Assembly (NCBI GenBank): GCA_003116975.1
Contig: BGKB01000080.1
Span: 62,001-126,000, forward strand
Reading direction: 5' to 3'
Length of the DNA: 64,000 nt
From: Aurantiochytrium sp. KH105
Lineage: Eukaryota; Sar; Bigyra; Thraustochytrida; Thraustochytriidae
The first letter of the stretch is position 1; each line of letters begins with the position of its first letter. The notes under the pieces are model-generated. The model had not been told where the DNA came from. It saw only the letters and a list, made by a program, of their open reading frames with translations, and ran no database searches. This document shows, piece after piece, positions 38,337 through 48,328 of this stretch. The translations under genes and the position numbers were made by a program.

Positions 38337-39671
38337 TTACGAAGAAGCAGTAGAAGCCGTGGGAAACAGTGAAACAGCCATAGCGGTGCGCGTGTGAGGA
38401 TCGAGATCATCGGAAAGTGCCGGTTCCCCTTCAGCCGTACGCACGCGCACAAGCGAGTCGGAACGTGCGAGCGCGCTGCCCACGTCGCGAACAGCGTACT
38501 TTAGCCACGTAAGATCCTTCGCCGCAAAAGCCTTAATTTGTAACGCAACGTGAGCGTCGTCTTCCAAACGATCTCTCTCCAAACGTGCCTCGTGTAAACG
38601 CTGCTCAAGAACCTGGACACGCTTCCAGTCTTCCAGAAGAGCAGTCTCTTCGTCTCCGAACTCGGAGGAGACCTCTAGTTCTGCGCGCACAAATGCAAGC
38701 CGATAAGCGTCATCAAGCGCCAGCAATGCTTCTCCGAGCGGACCATTTGCAGGCGCAGTTTTGATCGAGGTCGTCTTCGGAGTGGAAACCGCATTGCTAC
38801 GCGAGTTCTCCTTGGCATGCGCGGAAGAAGGTCTTGCCTGAGTCGAGAGTCTCGCCTGATTTGAATTAGGCCGCGAGGCTAATGTTGATCCTGCACGTGC
38901 GGCAAGGGGTGTACTCGTTCGTGTCGTCGTAGATGGCGTCCTTGCCCTCGCCCTTGCCGAGGCCGAGCTCGCGCTCGCGCTCGCACTCGAGGATGGGCCA
39001 CGCGCAGAAGATGGCGCTTTGCGCATCTTTGCAGACGCGGATTGCGGTTGCAGACTTTGTCTTGTTTGCTGTGCTAGCCGAGGCTGTGACTGTTTCGGTG
39101 TAGATGACATGAAGCGGCTCGCTACTGTGATCGTTTTCCGCGTTGGTTTAGTTTTGGCAGGCCCAGTTTCTGCTGCTGCTCCTGCTGCTGCTGCTAGTTC
39201 TGTAACAGGTGCAGATGACGAGGGTGCTCTGTCACTCGGCGCAGCATCTGAGTGCCCAGCAGTTGCACGTGGCGTTGGAGAAAGGTTTTGTGCATTTGTT
39301 GGAGTTGCTCTGGCTCGACGTGCTGCCGACGACGCGGCAGCAGTCTTGGTTGCACTCCTTCGTGAACTCAACGCTGTTGATGACGTCGTCGAGGTGGTCG
39401 AGACATCTCGCTTTTTCGCTCCTGTCATTGTGGTTGTCTTCGTCGTCGTCGTCGTCGTCGTCGTCGTTGTGATTGGCCTGCCCAAATGGTCCAAGCGCCT
39501 CGCGCGCACAGGGCCCGTGCGCTGCAGGGTTTGAGCTTGCGATCGTTGCATCCCTGTCTCGGCTTTGCGCTCTCCCAGCTCCGTCGATCCGACGACCGCG
39601 CCGCGTCGTCTGTCACTGCCGTCGCCGCCTTTGCTACCGTCGCCGCTCTCGCGCTTGCTCTCCGGGAGCAT
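38337..39671 (-). CDS. Ser/Thr/Arg-rich protein with C-terminal coiled coil, possible HAUS8-like augmin subunit
   Basis: The 444-aa product has a long basic, Ser/Thr/Ala/Arg-rich disordered part (about 1-300) that includes a poly-Thr run encoded by a (GTC)n-type repeat at 39442-39474. A helical C-terminal region (about 310-420) follows, with LDDAYRLAFVRAELEVSSEF and a predicted coiled coil. A short segment ITVASRFMSSTPK resembles the [S]RYMQ-type element that precedes the microtubule-binding part of HAUS8 and plant QWRF/AUG8 proteins. This layout (disordered basic microtubule-binding N-terminus plus a helical C-terminus) matches HAUS8, but the match rests on one short motif. It could be any microtubule-associated or nucleic-acid-binding protein. 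The start at ATG 39669-39671 is the first in frame. Confidence 0.65.
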   Translation of the reverse strand: MLPESKRESGDGSKGGDGSDRRRGAVVGSTELGERKAETGMQRSQAQTLQRTGPVRARRLDHLGRPITTTTTTTTTTKTTTMTGAKKRDVSTTSTTSSTALSSRRSATKTAAASSAARRARATPTNAQNLSPTPRATAGHSDAAPSDRAPSSSAPVTELAAAAGAAAETGPAKTKPTRKTITVASRFMSSTPKQSQPRLAQQTRQSLQPQSASAKMRKAPSSARGPSSSASASASSASARARARTPSTTTRTSTPLAARAGSTLASRPNSNQARLSTQARPSSAHAKENSRSNAVSTPKTTSIKTAPANGPLGEALLALDDAYRLAFVRAELEVSSEFGDEETALLEDWKRVQVLEQRLHEARLERDRLEDDAHVALQIKAFAAKDLTWLKYAVRDVGSALARSDSLVRVRTAEGEPALSDDLDPHTRTAMAVSLFPTASTASS

Positions 39672-39959
39672 CGTCCTTCGTTCGTCCTTCAAGTTGGACG
39701 CGGCTGGGCGGTTTTTTGGCTTTGTCTCTCATCTTGGGACCACTTCACATCCATGATGAGGGATTGTTTTTTATTCATTCTTTTACTGACAATGACACTA
39801 CACCCTCGCTCTTCTCGAGCGCTCCATGCCACTGTCACAGCCGCTACGACCAGGAGTAGGCCTAAATCAAGATCGACAGTAAAATATTCGTCCCCCAAAG
39901 CAGGCTTCGGTACTTTTTCTTTGACAATAGGAAAATGAGCAGATTAGAAATTGATGTCG

Positions 39960-41660
39960 TCAATCTACGCTGCAAATCTGAGAGGCAATGTCCCCGGCGA
40001 TCTCGTCCACCGACTTGCCGTCCGTGCCCATATAAAAGGTCTCGTCGCATACGGCGTCAAAAAAACGCGTGTTTTGAGCGCCATGCGTGCGGTAGCAGAG
40101 AATCGTGGGCGCAGCCTCGCCGAGACGAGCCACAAGTTTGCTCTTCAACTTGGCGTAGTTGCGCCAGTGGTCTGGATTGAGCAAGACGCCGTCACTGATC
40201 AGCAACATGTAGCTCGGAACCTCGCCGCTTCCTGCAAGGTCATCGATAATGTCCTTGAAGAGGGGCGGAAACTTGGTTTTATGCGAACGCGAGCCAGCAT
40301 TCAGTTCAAGATGAGCCTTGTAGATCTCCTCGGCCAGTAGTTCACCGCTCGCGGCAGCTTCATCTTCGAGCTTGACGCGCCAGTTCAAGGAAGTGCGCTC
40401 AATGTCAAGAAACCCCATGCGCACATTTTCACCGAGCTCTAAAGCTTGGGCGACATGGTAAGCGATGGCATATGCCAACGTTGCCGTCTGCATGGCAGGC
40501 TTGGGGTATTTCAACGCATACGTTGTGTCCACAGCTGCCAAAATACGCGCGGTACAAGCGGACGGGCTTGGTGTGGGGTCCGGAGCGCTGGTCGAAGCGA
40601 GAAAATTATAGCAGCGCACAGCAGGATTTCCGTTTCCGTGGGTTAGGGGAGCCGTAAATCCTTCACTGCCATAGTATTCTTCCCACCCTGGAGGTGGTGC
40701 GGGAAAGTCCGACGGGTCAAAGATGCATGACGCACTTCCTTCCTGATGACTATATCCGATGACCTTGTCGCCAAAGATCTCGAAACATTTATCGAGTCCT
40801 TCTTGCTCGCCAACGCCATCTTGGAAAAAATAAAGATCGGGCGGATATCGCCCGGCCGCATCCACACAGTAGCCGACGTACATTTCTCCTGAATCGTAGG
40901 CAGGAGCGATTTTGCCGGCGATTGGTTCTGCCAGAAAATCGTAGCATTCGTTTGGAAAACCATTGTCCATGCCACGAACGATAGGGAGACCACCTTCATG
41001 TTCGTAAAAGCTCCAGTCAGACGGTATAAATGGAAGTTCTTCATCAGGGTCAAAATAGCAGCCAACCCAATTTCGGTCGCCTCCATTGCCGACTGAATCG
41101 TAATACATGTACGCGACAGTCTTGTCACCAAAGATTTCAAAGCAATAGTTAATGCCAAACTGTCGAGTGTCGGCGTAGGGAGGAAGAATATGGAACGCGT
41201 AGGGGGGATGGAGGCCCTCGCCGTCGATGCAAATTCCCTTGTATGATCTTCCCGCGTCATATTTTGGAGCGCTGACATTGTGGCGAAAGTCGTAGCACAC
41301 ATCTGAAAAACTAGCTGCGACTCCTTCTGCCACAAGGCCCACGGCATTTCCGTCACCAGGGTCAGCGTCCCATCCGGCTGGCTGCACTGGAATGCCGAGC
41401 GGGTCGAAGTAGCACATGATTGCCGCCGCCGAGACGCCATAGCCAATGACGGCATCGCCAAAGGTATCCACGCAGAGGTCGAGGCCATCCTGCCTTGTCC
41501 AGTTCCCTTCCTTGACGTAACTCGGCAATTGTCTGCCTCGATCGTCTGCGCAGACCCCTTGAAATGCACGGCCATCATCGTACTTCACAGCCTCCTGGGC
41601 CTCGACAAGGCTGGCCGCGAGCGCGGCAAGGGCTGCCGCGGCCACGACCACGGTCCTCAT
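39960..41660 (-). CDS. secreted protein with three Cys repeats and a vWA-like domain
   Basis: The 566-aa product starts with a clear signal peptide (MRTVVVAAAALAALAASLVEA). Three repeats of about 105 residues follow (about 25-365), each with the pattern YDxG-x4-GxCxDxxG...GLDxCFEIFGDKVIGY...CxFDP...PxxW...CYxF and four conserved cysteines. The C-terminal 190 residues resemble a von Willebrand factor A domain: ILAAVDTTYALK at the start, MLLISDG and GDIASQIC near the end. The usual DxSxS metal site reads DTTYA, so metal-dependent ligand binding is doubtful. I do not know a named family for the repeat. It is probably a secreted or wall-associated adhesive or sensing protein; this is inference. 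The ATG 41658-41660 places the signal peptide at the N-terminus. Confidence 0.82.
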   Translation of the reverse strand: MRTVVVAAAALAALAASLVEAQEAVKYDDGRAFQGVCADDRGRQLPSYVKEGNWTRQDGLDLCVDTFGDAVIGYGVSAAAIMCYFDPLGIPVQPAGWDADPGDGNAVGLVAEGVAASFSDVCYDFRHNVSAPKYDAGRSYKGICIDGEGLHPPYAFHILPPYADTRQFGINYCFEIFGDKTVAYMYYDSVGNGGDRNWVGCYFDPDEELPFIPSDWSFYEHEGGLPIVRGMDNGFPNECYDFLAEPIAGKIAPAYDSGEMYVGYCVDAAGRYPPDLYFFQDGVGEQEGLDKCFEIFGDKVIGYSHQEGSASCIFDPSDFPAPPPGWEEYYGSEGFTAPLTHGNGNPAVRCYNFLASTSAPDPTPSPSACTARILAAVDTTYALKYPKPAMQTATLAYAIAYHVAQALELGENVRMGFLDIERTSLNWRVKLEDEAAASGELLAEEIYKAHLELNAGSRSHKTKFPPLFKDIIDDLAGSGEVPSYMLLISDGVLLNPDHWRNYAKLKSKLVARLGEAAPTILCYRTHGAQNTRFFDAVCDETFYMGTDGKSVDEIAGDIASQICSVD

Positions 41661-43086
41661 ACTGCGTTCGCCCGAACCTCTCACTCCTTTACTCCTCGCC
41701 AGCTCACCCGGGCGTTCGGGCTATACCACCTCGTCGCGCGCCGCAAAGAGGCGCCGCGGTCTGCGCCGCTGCTGGCAGTCCCGGCTTTGCTGCTTCGTGC
41801 ATGCGAATGCACGCGCGTTTGTCACTCCACTTCATCTACGCCGAACCTTGTATCAGGAGTGGCGTCCTAAGAGCCAGTCACAGCTGGGTGCCTGCGCCTC
41901 TCTTCATTTCTACGCAGCTCCACTCAGCTGCCACTTGCAGGCTTTCCCAGTTATTGATTTTGAGGGAATGGCCACGCCTCGGCTCCGCGCGCTGGTCATC
42001 CTTTCCATCGGCGAGGGACTCGAATGCACGATCGCGATGCGCAACGCTGTTTCCCTCCCTCTTTCCCTGGAGGCCCTGTGAGGCAGGTTTGGCTCGCATG
42101 CCATGCATGTCGACTTGACGCCGTTTCCAATCGAGTATGAGCAACCACTGGCATTGCTCAATCTAGCACGGCGCTGTATAAATATCCTGAGCAATCCCGA
42201 GAAAAAGGCGCGTTCCAGCTCAAAGTTCGTCGATGGACGGTACAGGGGCTATAGACTTATACAACCTTGTGAACGGAGAGATGATGGACCCGAGCCGCCG
42301 CAAAGCTAAAAATCGAGAACAATATCATCGAAAAGAGTTGTCTTCTGGTCGCCCATGATCTCTCGTGCAGCAAGTGTTATCGTTTTCGGCACACGGGGAC
42401 GGATGCATGTCCACGGAGTTCTACCTTGCTTCATCATCATTTGTCTCATGGTCATTCTCGGAAGAATCGAAGGCGTAGACAGCTTGTTTTGATGATGATG
42501 CTATTGTGACTGAACATCTCAAACGACGGCAAATCTTCTGCAATAGGTTGATGAGAGCCTTGACAAGTGGGTAAAAAAAAATCAAAATAAAACCAGAGTT
42601 TCGACAGTCATTGCTTGCTGTCTTATTCGTCGCTTTCATGTATACACAGCCATCGCAACAACTGAATTCATCACCGAACGCGGTCCGCACAAGCGACAAC
42701 TTTTTGATTCTGCGCGGCTAATTCGAAAAGCCAGGATTCGCACGCTTCAGGCCGAGTCGAAGCCGTGCGTCCTCGCCGCGATCTGCGAAACACAAGTGCG
42801 GATTGAAAATTCTGCGCAACGCATTTGCCAACGGCTATGTGCGAAGGGTGTGCACTCACTCACAATCGCACGGGAAAAGGAAACAAGTCTTGTGTGCTTG
42901 CCGCAAAAGTCTGGGCCAAGGCGCTTCGCTTCTCTCTCTGGTGAAGCGGAGTGGAGTGAATCGAGCCTAGGCTGTCTGTTTTTGCGGCACCTTCGCGGGA
43001 GCACACTTGAAGCACGCTGCTGAGCGTCTGCGGCAAGACAAGGCATACAGCTTTGCGACCAAAAGAGGAAATCGCGACCAGCAAAG
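41661..43086. promoter_or_regulatory. divergent intergenic region of the vWA-like and DRC12-like genes
   Basis: These 1.4 kb separate divergent starts. No tandem repeat or RNA gene stands out. Short frames on both strands (for example 42103-42309) lack support. A 5' leader or a small uncharacterised gene cannot be excluded. Confidence 0.45.
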
Positions 43087-43659
43087 ATGGGCAAGGGCAA
43101 GGGCAAGGGCAAAAAGAACGATGGCGGCGGTGAGGGCGGCGCCGAGCTGACGCCCATGGAGGTCGCCAAGCTCTTGCAAGCAGAAAATCTCGCACTTCAA
43201 CGACAACTCGCAGAGCGCCAGGAGGAGGCCACCAAGGCGATGGCTTCGCGGCGAGAAATCCAGAATCGCGTCATTGAGCTCAAGCGAGACTTTGAGGATG
43301 AGCAGAAACAGACGTTCCAGATCACAGCCGATATGACGCGGCAGTACAAGTCGATGCAGGAGGAACTGCTCACGCGTATCAATATTCTTGAAAATACCAT
43401 CAACGAGCTGAACGACAAGCTTGAGCAGGCCAATGCGAGCATCGATGATATGAAAAAGGAGCGAGCAGAGGTCATTGCACAAAAGGACGCAGAGATCAAT
43501 GAGCACAAACAGCGCATGGAGGACATGGCCAAGGAATTCGGGGACATGCTCAAGGAGACCCTGGATAAAATGGGCGAGCGCATTGACGTCAGCGGCAAGG
43601 GATGGGAAAACGAGAGTGCCGGTGTTGTGCAACAGAAACTTGCCGAGTTCAAGGTCTAA
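43087..43659 (+). CDS. DRC12/CCDC153-like axonemal coiled-coil protein
   Basis: The 190-aa product begins with a Lys/Gly-rich leader (MGKGKGKGKK) and continues as an uninterrupted coiled coil from about residue 22 to 170, with blocks LTPMEVAKLLQAEN, REIQNRVIELKRDFEDE, QYKSMQEELLTRINILE and IDDMKKERAEVIAQKDAEI. Size, basic N-terminus and these blocks match CCDC153, now DRC12, of the nexin-dynein regulatory complex that links axonemal doublets in motile cilia. Flagellar function fits the zoospores of the suspected clade. Assignment is by remembered similarity. The ATG at 43087 is the first in frame, and the coding region ends in EFKV. Confidence 0.72.
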   Translation: MGKGKGKGKKNDGGGEGGAELTPMEVAKLLQAENLALQRQLAERQEEATKAMASRREIQNRVIELKRDFEDEQKQTFQITADMTRQYKSMQEELLTRINILENTINELNDKLEQANASIDDMKKERAEVIAQKDAEINEHKQRMEDMAKEFGDMLKETLDKMGERIDVSGKGWENESAGVVQQKLAEFKV

Positions 43660-43912
43660 TTCAGAAAAGCTTGCGATTCTTTTTTCTCGAGCTATCAAAA
43701 CCGTCATCAATCGCAGCGTGACCAAGCAGCCTTTGAAAATCCTATTTGACTCATGTCTCGCGAGGAGCAAGAGATGTCATTTCGTGGAAATTTTTCAAAG
43801 CAGTGTATCCCAAAGGGGAGAAAAGAGAAAAGAAAAAGAGGAAAAGAGAATGGAAGCAAAGATAGTAATAAAACGCGCTTTGAACTTTTGTTGGCTGTTT
43901 ACATTTCTAGAT

Positions 43913-45409
43913 TCAGACGAGAGAACGTTCACGAACGGCGTCATAGTTAGCGAAAAAGGTTACAAGCGCCAACACCACCACTATAAGCGGGCCGATATAA
44001 ACATGAAGGTGATCTTCTAGGTCGAGAAGTGCAAAGCCAGCGTACAGCGGTGCGATCACGCGACTTAGTCCATTAGTCCCTTGGAGCAGTCCGATGTAAA
44101 GACCCATGTTCACCGCGAGATTCTCATCCTCCTCGAGACGCTTCGAAAATAGACTCATGTTTGGTGATCCCACAATGGGTGCAGCACATCCTTGTAAAAA
44201 CACACATACCACAAACATGAGCATTGCAGGCTTGTGGCGGCAGTACGCGATCGACAAGATCACGCCCGTCAGCATGAATGACAAACCAGTGCCAATTAGA
44301 GAACGGTCAGAGACGAATCGTGACGTTGCGATCACGACGATGAGCGAAAGTGCGACCGCTAGCCCTAGGCCTGCGTACACATACGAATTTGTGATCGCAT
44401 CCCAGCCGAAATCGTGCTCTGTGAGGGCAGGCAGAGCGGTGTCCAGCTCATTAATGACAAAATTTCCGCAAAAGCTAATGACGAAATGCATCCATAAGTT
44501 GTGACGAATGATATTATTTACGAGACCTCGGACGGAAAGGGCGCTCGCGCGCGCCTGCCGATGAAGCATCGGCGTGTCGAGCATCGGCTCCGTCGTTTCG
44601 TCCGAAAGGATCGAGATAACCGAGGGGCGTCGAAGCGAGACAGCAGGCGAGGAATTCTCACTTGGAGGGGCGAAGGACGGCGACACGTATGCAATGTCCG
44701 TTTCAGAGAGCCGAGGAGGCTCGCGAAAAGTCGCCAAAGTGAGCACCACGAGACCGGCCAGGAGAACCACCATGACCCACCCTGGATTTGTCAAGCCATT
44801 AAAGACCACAACGGAGTTGAGTTGAAAGTCCACGTCCGTAATTAAAAGGTTTGTGGCGGGGCCGAGAACAACGCCAATAAGATTCAGTCCATTAAGAATC
44901 GCCATTGCTTTCGTTCGCGTTTCCTTCTCAGTGATTCGCGCCACAAAGCTCATCGTGAGCGTCGCATTAGCAGAACCCATGCCAACAAGGATACGAGCGA
45001 AAAGAATGAGCCAGGCAGTGCGCAGCCCAAATGCGAGACCGTACAGCGCGTTACCGATGGCAGCGAGCACGACGCTAAAAAGAAATGGCTCAATCATGGG
45101 CCTCTTGTCGGACCAGCGACCCAACACTGGCATAAATATGAGACGCGACAGCGAGAAGGCGGCCTGACACACGCCATAAAACACATTCGTCTGCCCGAGC
45201 TCCCTCACGTAGTGCGCCAGCGATGGCATGACCATCGAGTACTCAATCATGCCGAGACAGCCAACTGCGACGACCGTCGCAGACGTCAAGGAGAAGAGCC
45301 CAATCTTCTTCCTTCTCTTGCGCTCCTCATTCTCGTCGTCACGGTCTTCGGCCTGCTCGTTGCGCTCGTTGTCGCCGTCGAGCAGCGGCACGACGTGCTC
45401 GCGAGTCAT
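43913..45409 (-). CDS. major facilitator superfamily transporter, MFSD8/CLN7-like
   Basis: The 498-aa product has a charged cytosolic N-terminus (about 1-37) and about 12 membrane helices. The MFS loop-2 motif reads GRWSDKRPM after helix 2. The first helix pair with GCLGMIEYSMVMPSLAHYV, and ARILVGMGSANATL in helix 4, resemble MFSD8 (CLN7), a lysosomal membrane transporter. A hydrophilic loop of about 100 residues (SETDIAYVSP to about RALSVRGL) separates the two halves. The C-terminal six helices end FFANYDAVRERSLV. The substrate is unknown from sequence. The start at ATG 45407-45409 leaves only 93 bp to the divergent phosphatase start. Confidence 0.85.
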   Translation of the reverse strand: MTREHVVPLLDGDNERNEQAEDRDDENEERKRRKKIGLFSLTSATVVAVGCLGMIEYSMVMPSLAHYVRELGQTNVFYGVCQAAFSLSRLIFMPVLGRWSDKRPMIEPFLFSVVLAAIGNALYGLAFGLRTAWLILFARILVGMGSANATLTMSFVARITEKETRTKAMAILNGLNLIGVVLGPATNLLITDVDFQLNSVVVFNGLTNPGWVMVVLLAGLVVLTLATFREPPRLSETDIAYVSPSFAPPSENSSPAVSLRRPSVISILSDETTEPMLDTPMLHRQARASALSVRGLVNNIIRHNLWMHFVISFCGNFVINELDTALPALTEHDFGWDAITNSYVYAGLGLAVALSLIVVIATSRFVSDRSLIGTGLSFMLTGVILSIAYCRHKPAMLMFVVCVFLQGCAAPIVGSPNMSLFSKRLEEDENLAVNMGLYIGLLQGTNGLSRVIAPLYAGFALLDLEDHLHVYIGPLIVVVLALVTFFANYDAVRERSLV

Positions 45410-45502
45410 GGGCTCGTCTCGTATGAGCGCTCCTTCGGCCAGCGAGCTCTTGACGGGAGCGCGGCCTCGCGAGCGTGGCGTTGCGTTGCGACCGAAGAAG
45501 AA
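45410..45502. promoter_or_regulatory. very short divergent promoter
   Basis: Ninety-three bases separate the MFSD8-like start (-) and the first ATG of the phosphatase gene (+) at 45503. If translation of the latter begins at 45689 the gap becomes 279 bp. In either case the two genes likely share regulatory DNA. Confidence 0.6.
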
Positions 45503-46582
45503 ATGAGCGCGCTTGCGCGCACGCGCGACGAAACCTTCTTGGGTTTGGTGCAAGGTTTGGTGCCGCGAGACGAGGCGACACGTGTCGCAGCCGGTCGCAG
45601 CCCTGCGAAGCAAAACGCAATAGACCTAGGTCGCAGGCAGCCGCGGCGTGGCGCGCGAGGAGAGCGTCAAGGCGGGCGCGAGGCCGACATGCTGCAAGGC
45701 GTCGGCGGCGTCGGTCGCAGCGGCGGCGGCGGCGGCGACGATGACGCAGCGACCGCAGATGGCGAGGGCCGCGATGAACTTGCGTGGGCTGCGGCGAGCG
45801 TGGGCCAGGCCGGCAAGGACGAGAACGGCGAGGTGAGCGGAAAAGCGGAGGACCAGGGCGCAAAACGAGGTGATGATGAGTGTCAAAAGGGAGGATACCA
45901 AGAAGGGCAAAGAGAAGGATTGGAAGATGAAGAAATCGATAAAGAAATAGAAGAAGAAGATGAAGAAGAGAACGAAGATGATGACGAGTACGACGACGAG
46001 GACGAGGACAGCGATGAAGAGGGCGACGAGGTATTTCTAGACGTACCTCAGGTGAGCCGCGACAAGTTGCTGATTCCTCCTCTCAATTTTGCCATGGTGG
46101 CCAAAGGTGTCTTTCGCAGTGGTTACCCAAACGCCAAGAATTTTTCTTTCATCAAGCATCTGAAAATTAGGACGATGATTTGCATGTCGGCGGAAGAGGC
46201 CAAGGAGCTCAAGATTGGCGAGGAAAACCGAGAATTTGTCGCGCTTAACGGCATCAGGCTCTTGCGATTCCCTCTCGAGGGCCAAAAGGAACCGTTCAGT
46301 CAGATGAGCCACGACACCATTCGTCGTGCTCTCCGCGAGGTCCTTGATGTGAGGAATCATCCCGTGCTCATCCACTGCGACAAGGGCAAGCACCGCACAG
46401 GTACAATCGTAGGGTGTCTGCGCAAGCTTCAGGGCTACGCGTTGAGTGGGATTTTCCAAGAGTACTCGCGCTTTTGTAAACAAAGCGTCCGTCTCCTGGA
46501 CCATCAGCTCATGGAGTTCTTCACGATGGACTTTACTCCAGAGGAGAGGCTTTTTTTACCTTCGTGGCTCCCGGTAGACTAA
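45503..46582 (+). CDS. Siw14/PFA-DSP-type atypical dual-specificity phosphatase
   Basis: The 359-aa frame has a disordered N-terminal half, Gly/Arg-rich then strongly acidic (EEDEEENEDDDEYDDEDE), and a C-terminal phosphatase domain from about residue 180. The domain opens with LIPPLNFAMVAKGVFRSGYP, as in plant and fungal atypical DSPs (Siw14, PFA-DSP), and carries the P-loop HCDKGKHRTG with nucleophile C292 and R298. Siw14 removes the 5-beta phosphate of inositol pyrophosphates, and the HC-x-K-G-K-HRTG form of the P-loop is that subfamily's. Two ATGs are possible: 45503 (first in frame, used here) and 45689 (MLQGVGGVG). The true start is uncertain because the intervening sequence is low complexity. 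Confidence 0.85.
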   Translation: MSALARTRDETFLGLVQGLVPRDEATRVAAGRSPAKQNAIDLGRRQPRRGARGERQGGREADMLQGVGGVGRSGGGGGDDDAATADGEGRDELAWAAASVGQAGKDENGEVSGKAEDQGAKRGDDECQKGGYQEGQREGLEDEEIDKEIEEEDEEENEDDDEYDDEDEDSDEEGDEVFLDVPQVSRDKLLIPPLNFAMVAKGVFRSGYPNAKNFSFIKHLKIRTMICMSAEEAKELKIGEENREFVALNGIRLLRFPLEGQKEPFSQMSHDTIRRALREVLDVRNHPVLIHCDKGKHRTGTIVGCLRKLQGYALSGIFQEYSRFCKQSVRLLDHQLMEFFTMDFTPEERLFLPSWLPVD

Positions 46583-46756
46583 TCACGTGAGTCTGAGCCT
46601 TTGGATATTGAAGGCAAGGACCTTGAGTTCAAAGCTTTTCTCGTCTACATGGAATGTAACTTATTTATCGCGTGTTTGCCTGAACGCTTCAACGTGTACT
46701 TGCATACTCTGAAAGAAAACAATACATGGCGTTTCGAACCAACTTTTTTGTTTGGT

Positions 46757-46801
46757 TTACCTGCCTGACCTTCCGCGACCGCGGCCGCGACCGCGTCCTC
46801 T

Positions 46802-46845
<44 letters not shown>

Positions 46846-48328
46846 GACCCTTGCCGTGAAATCTGCGCTTGCCACCCTTGCCTTCCTCTTCTTCTCGAAT
46901 CTGCATGACAGCTTGACGCGCAGCCTCGGACACCTGGTCGTTAAGAACCATGACAAGATCCTTTTGTGCGGGAAAAGCAGTGAGCTTCTTGCGCAGCATT
47001 GTCTCAATACGCTGGAACACTTCTACATCGTACTGTGTGACCAGCGTGACGGCGCGACCTGCCTTGCCTGCACGAGCTGTGCGGCCTACGCGATGAATAT
47101 AGTCCTTGCCGTTCGAAGGAACATCGTAATTGACAACAAGGTCCACCGAAGGAATGTCGAGACCACGCGCAGCCACATCGGTGGCAACAAGAACGTCATT
47201 GCCTTGCGACTTGAAGCGATTGAGAGCGCCCAAGCGCTTGGTTTGATGCATTTGGCCATGAAGCGCAGTTGCACCAATGCCCAAATTGCGCATCATCAGA
47301 GCCAGGCGCGTCGCGTTGTGGCATGTTGAAACGAAGATGATCGCGGTCTGTCCAGCGAGCTCGTTGAGAATAAAAATTAGGTAGGTGTCCTTGTACTGCG
47401 CCGGGGTGAGCATGTAGTTTTGTTCGAGGGTCTTGACCGTTTGGTATCTTGACTTGGACACCTCGACCTTGACAGGGCTCTCGAGCGAAGCCCGCTGCAG
47501 CTTGGCAACCTTGCTCGTCATGGTAGCACTAAAAAGAAACGTCTGTCGGGTGCCGCGAGGAGGCATGGCCTGCAGGATGGAGTTAATCTCCTCTTCAAAG
47601 TCCATTGAGAGCATGCGGTCTGCCTCATCCAAGACGAGGACGCGAGCAGAGTCCAGGGTAAAACCCTTTGTGTTCTCCAAATGGTCTACGAAACGACCAG
47701 GTGTTCCGATGACGATGTGCGGTTTCTTGGCCAGGGCGATGGCCTGCGCAACACGGTCCACGCCGCCGACGACGCAGCAAGACTTGACGCCAATCGAGGT
47801 TCCGAGACCTTGGACGACTTCATGAATCTGAAACGCGAGCTCGCGAGTAGGCGCCAGGACAATTCCAAAGAGTCGCCGCGTAGGTTGGTCCAAGAGACGA
47901 CACAACATAGGCACCGAGAATGCACCCGTTTTGCCGGAACCAGTCTCGGCGAGGCCAATGACATCGCGGCCTTCGAGAGCATGCGGGATTGCCTCGCGCT
48001 GAATTTCAGTTGCATGGGACCAGCCAAGCGCTTTGCACGCCTTGACAATCTCCTCGTGGACCTTGAGCTCTTCAAAGGTCACCTTTGTCTCTTCTTCTCC
48101 TTGGTCCTGCTCTTCTCCATCTTCTTGGTCCTGCTCTTCTTCGCTATCGCTGGTGGCCTCTTCCTTTTCCACATTTTTGCGATTCCTTTGCTGCTTCTTG
48201 TTGCGCACGGGTTCCTCATCTTCCCCATCGTCCGCCACCTCGTCCTTTTTCAGCTTCTGCAGCTTCTTCTTCGCGGTGGTCTTCGCCGCTGCACCGTCCT
48301 CGCTCGCGACGCGCTGCCGCTTCGCCAT
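46757..48328 (-). CDS. DEAD-box RNA helicase DDX47/Rrp3
   Basis: The 523-aa product acts in nucleolar 18S rRNA processing. An acidic and basic N-terminal part (about 1-82) precedes the helicase core. The Q motif begins with F85 and ends ATEIQ; motif I AETGSGKT (127-134), Ia PTRELA, Ib TPGR, II DEAD (234-237), III SAT (267-269) and [10 protein letters not shown] are all present. Long blocks such as FLFSATM and DVEVFQRIE fit DDX47 rather than other DEAD proteins. The C-terminus has a run of 14 glycines and an RG-repeat tail, encoded by a (GCC)n repeat, which is not part of yeast or human DDX47. ATG 48326-48328 gives the usual N-terminus. Confidence 0.96.
46802..46846. repeat. coding (GCC)n trinucleotide repeat
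   Basis: A run of GCC units inside the DDX47 gene encodes, on the minus strand, the poly-Gly segment near the C-terminus, next to an RG-repeat tail. Confidence 0.9.
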
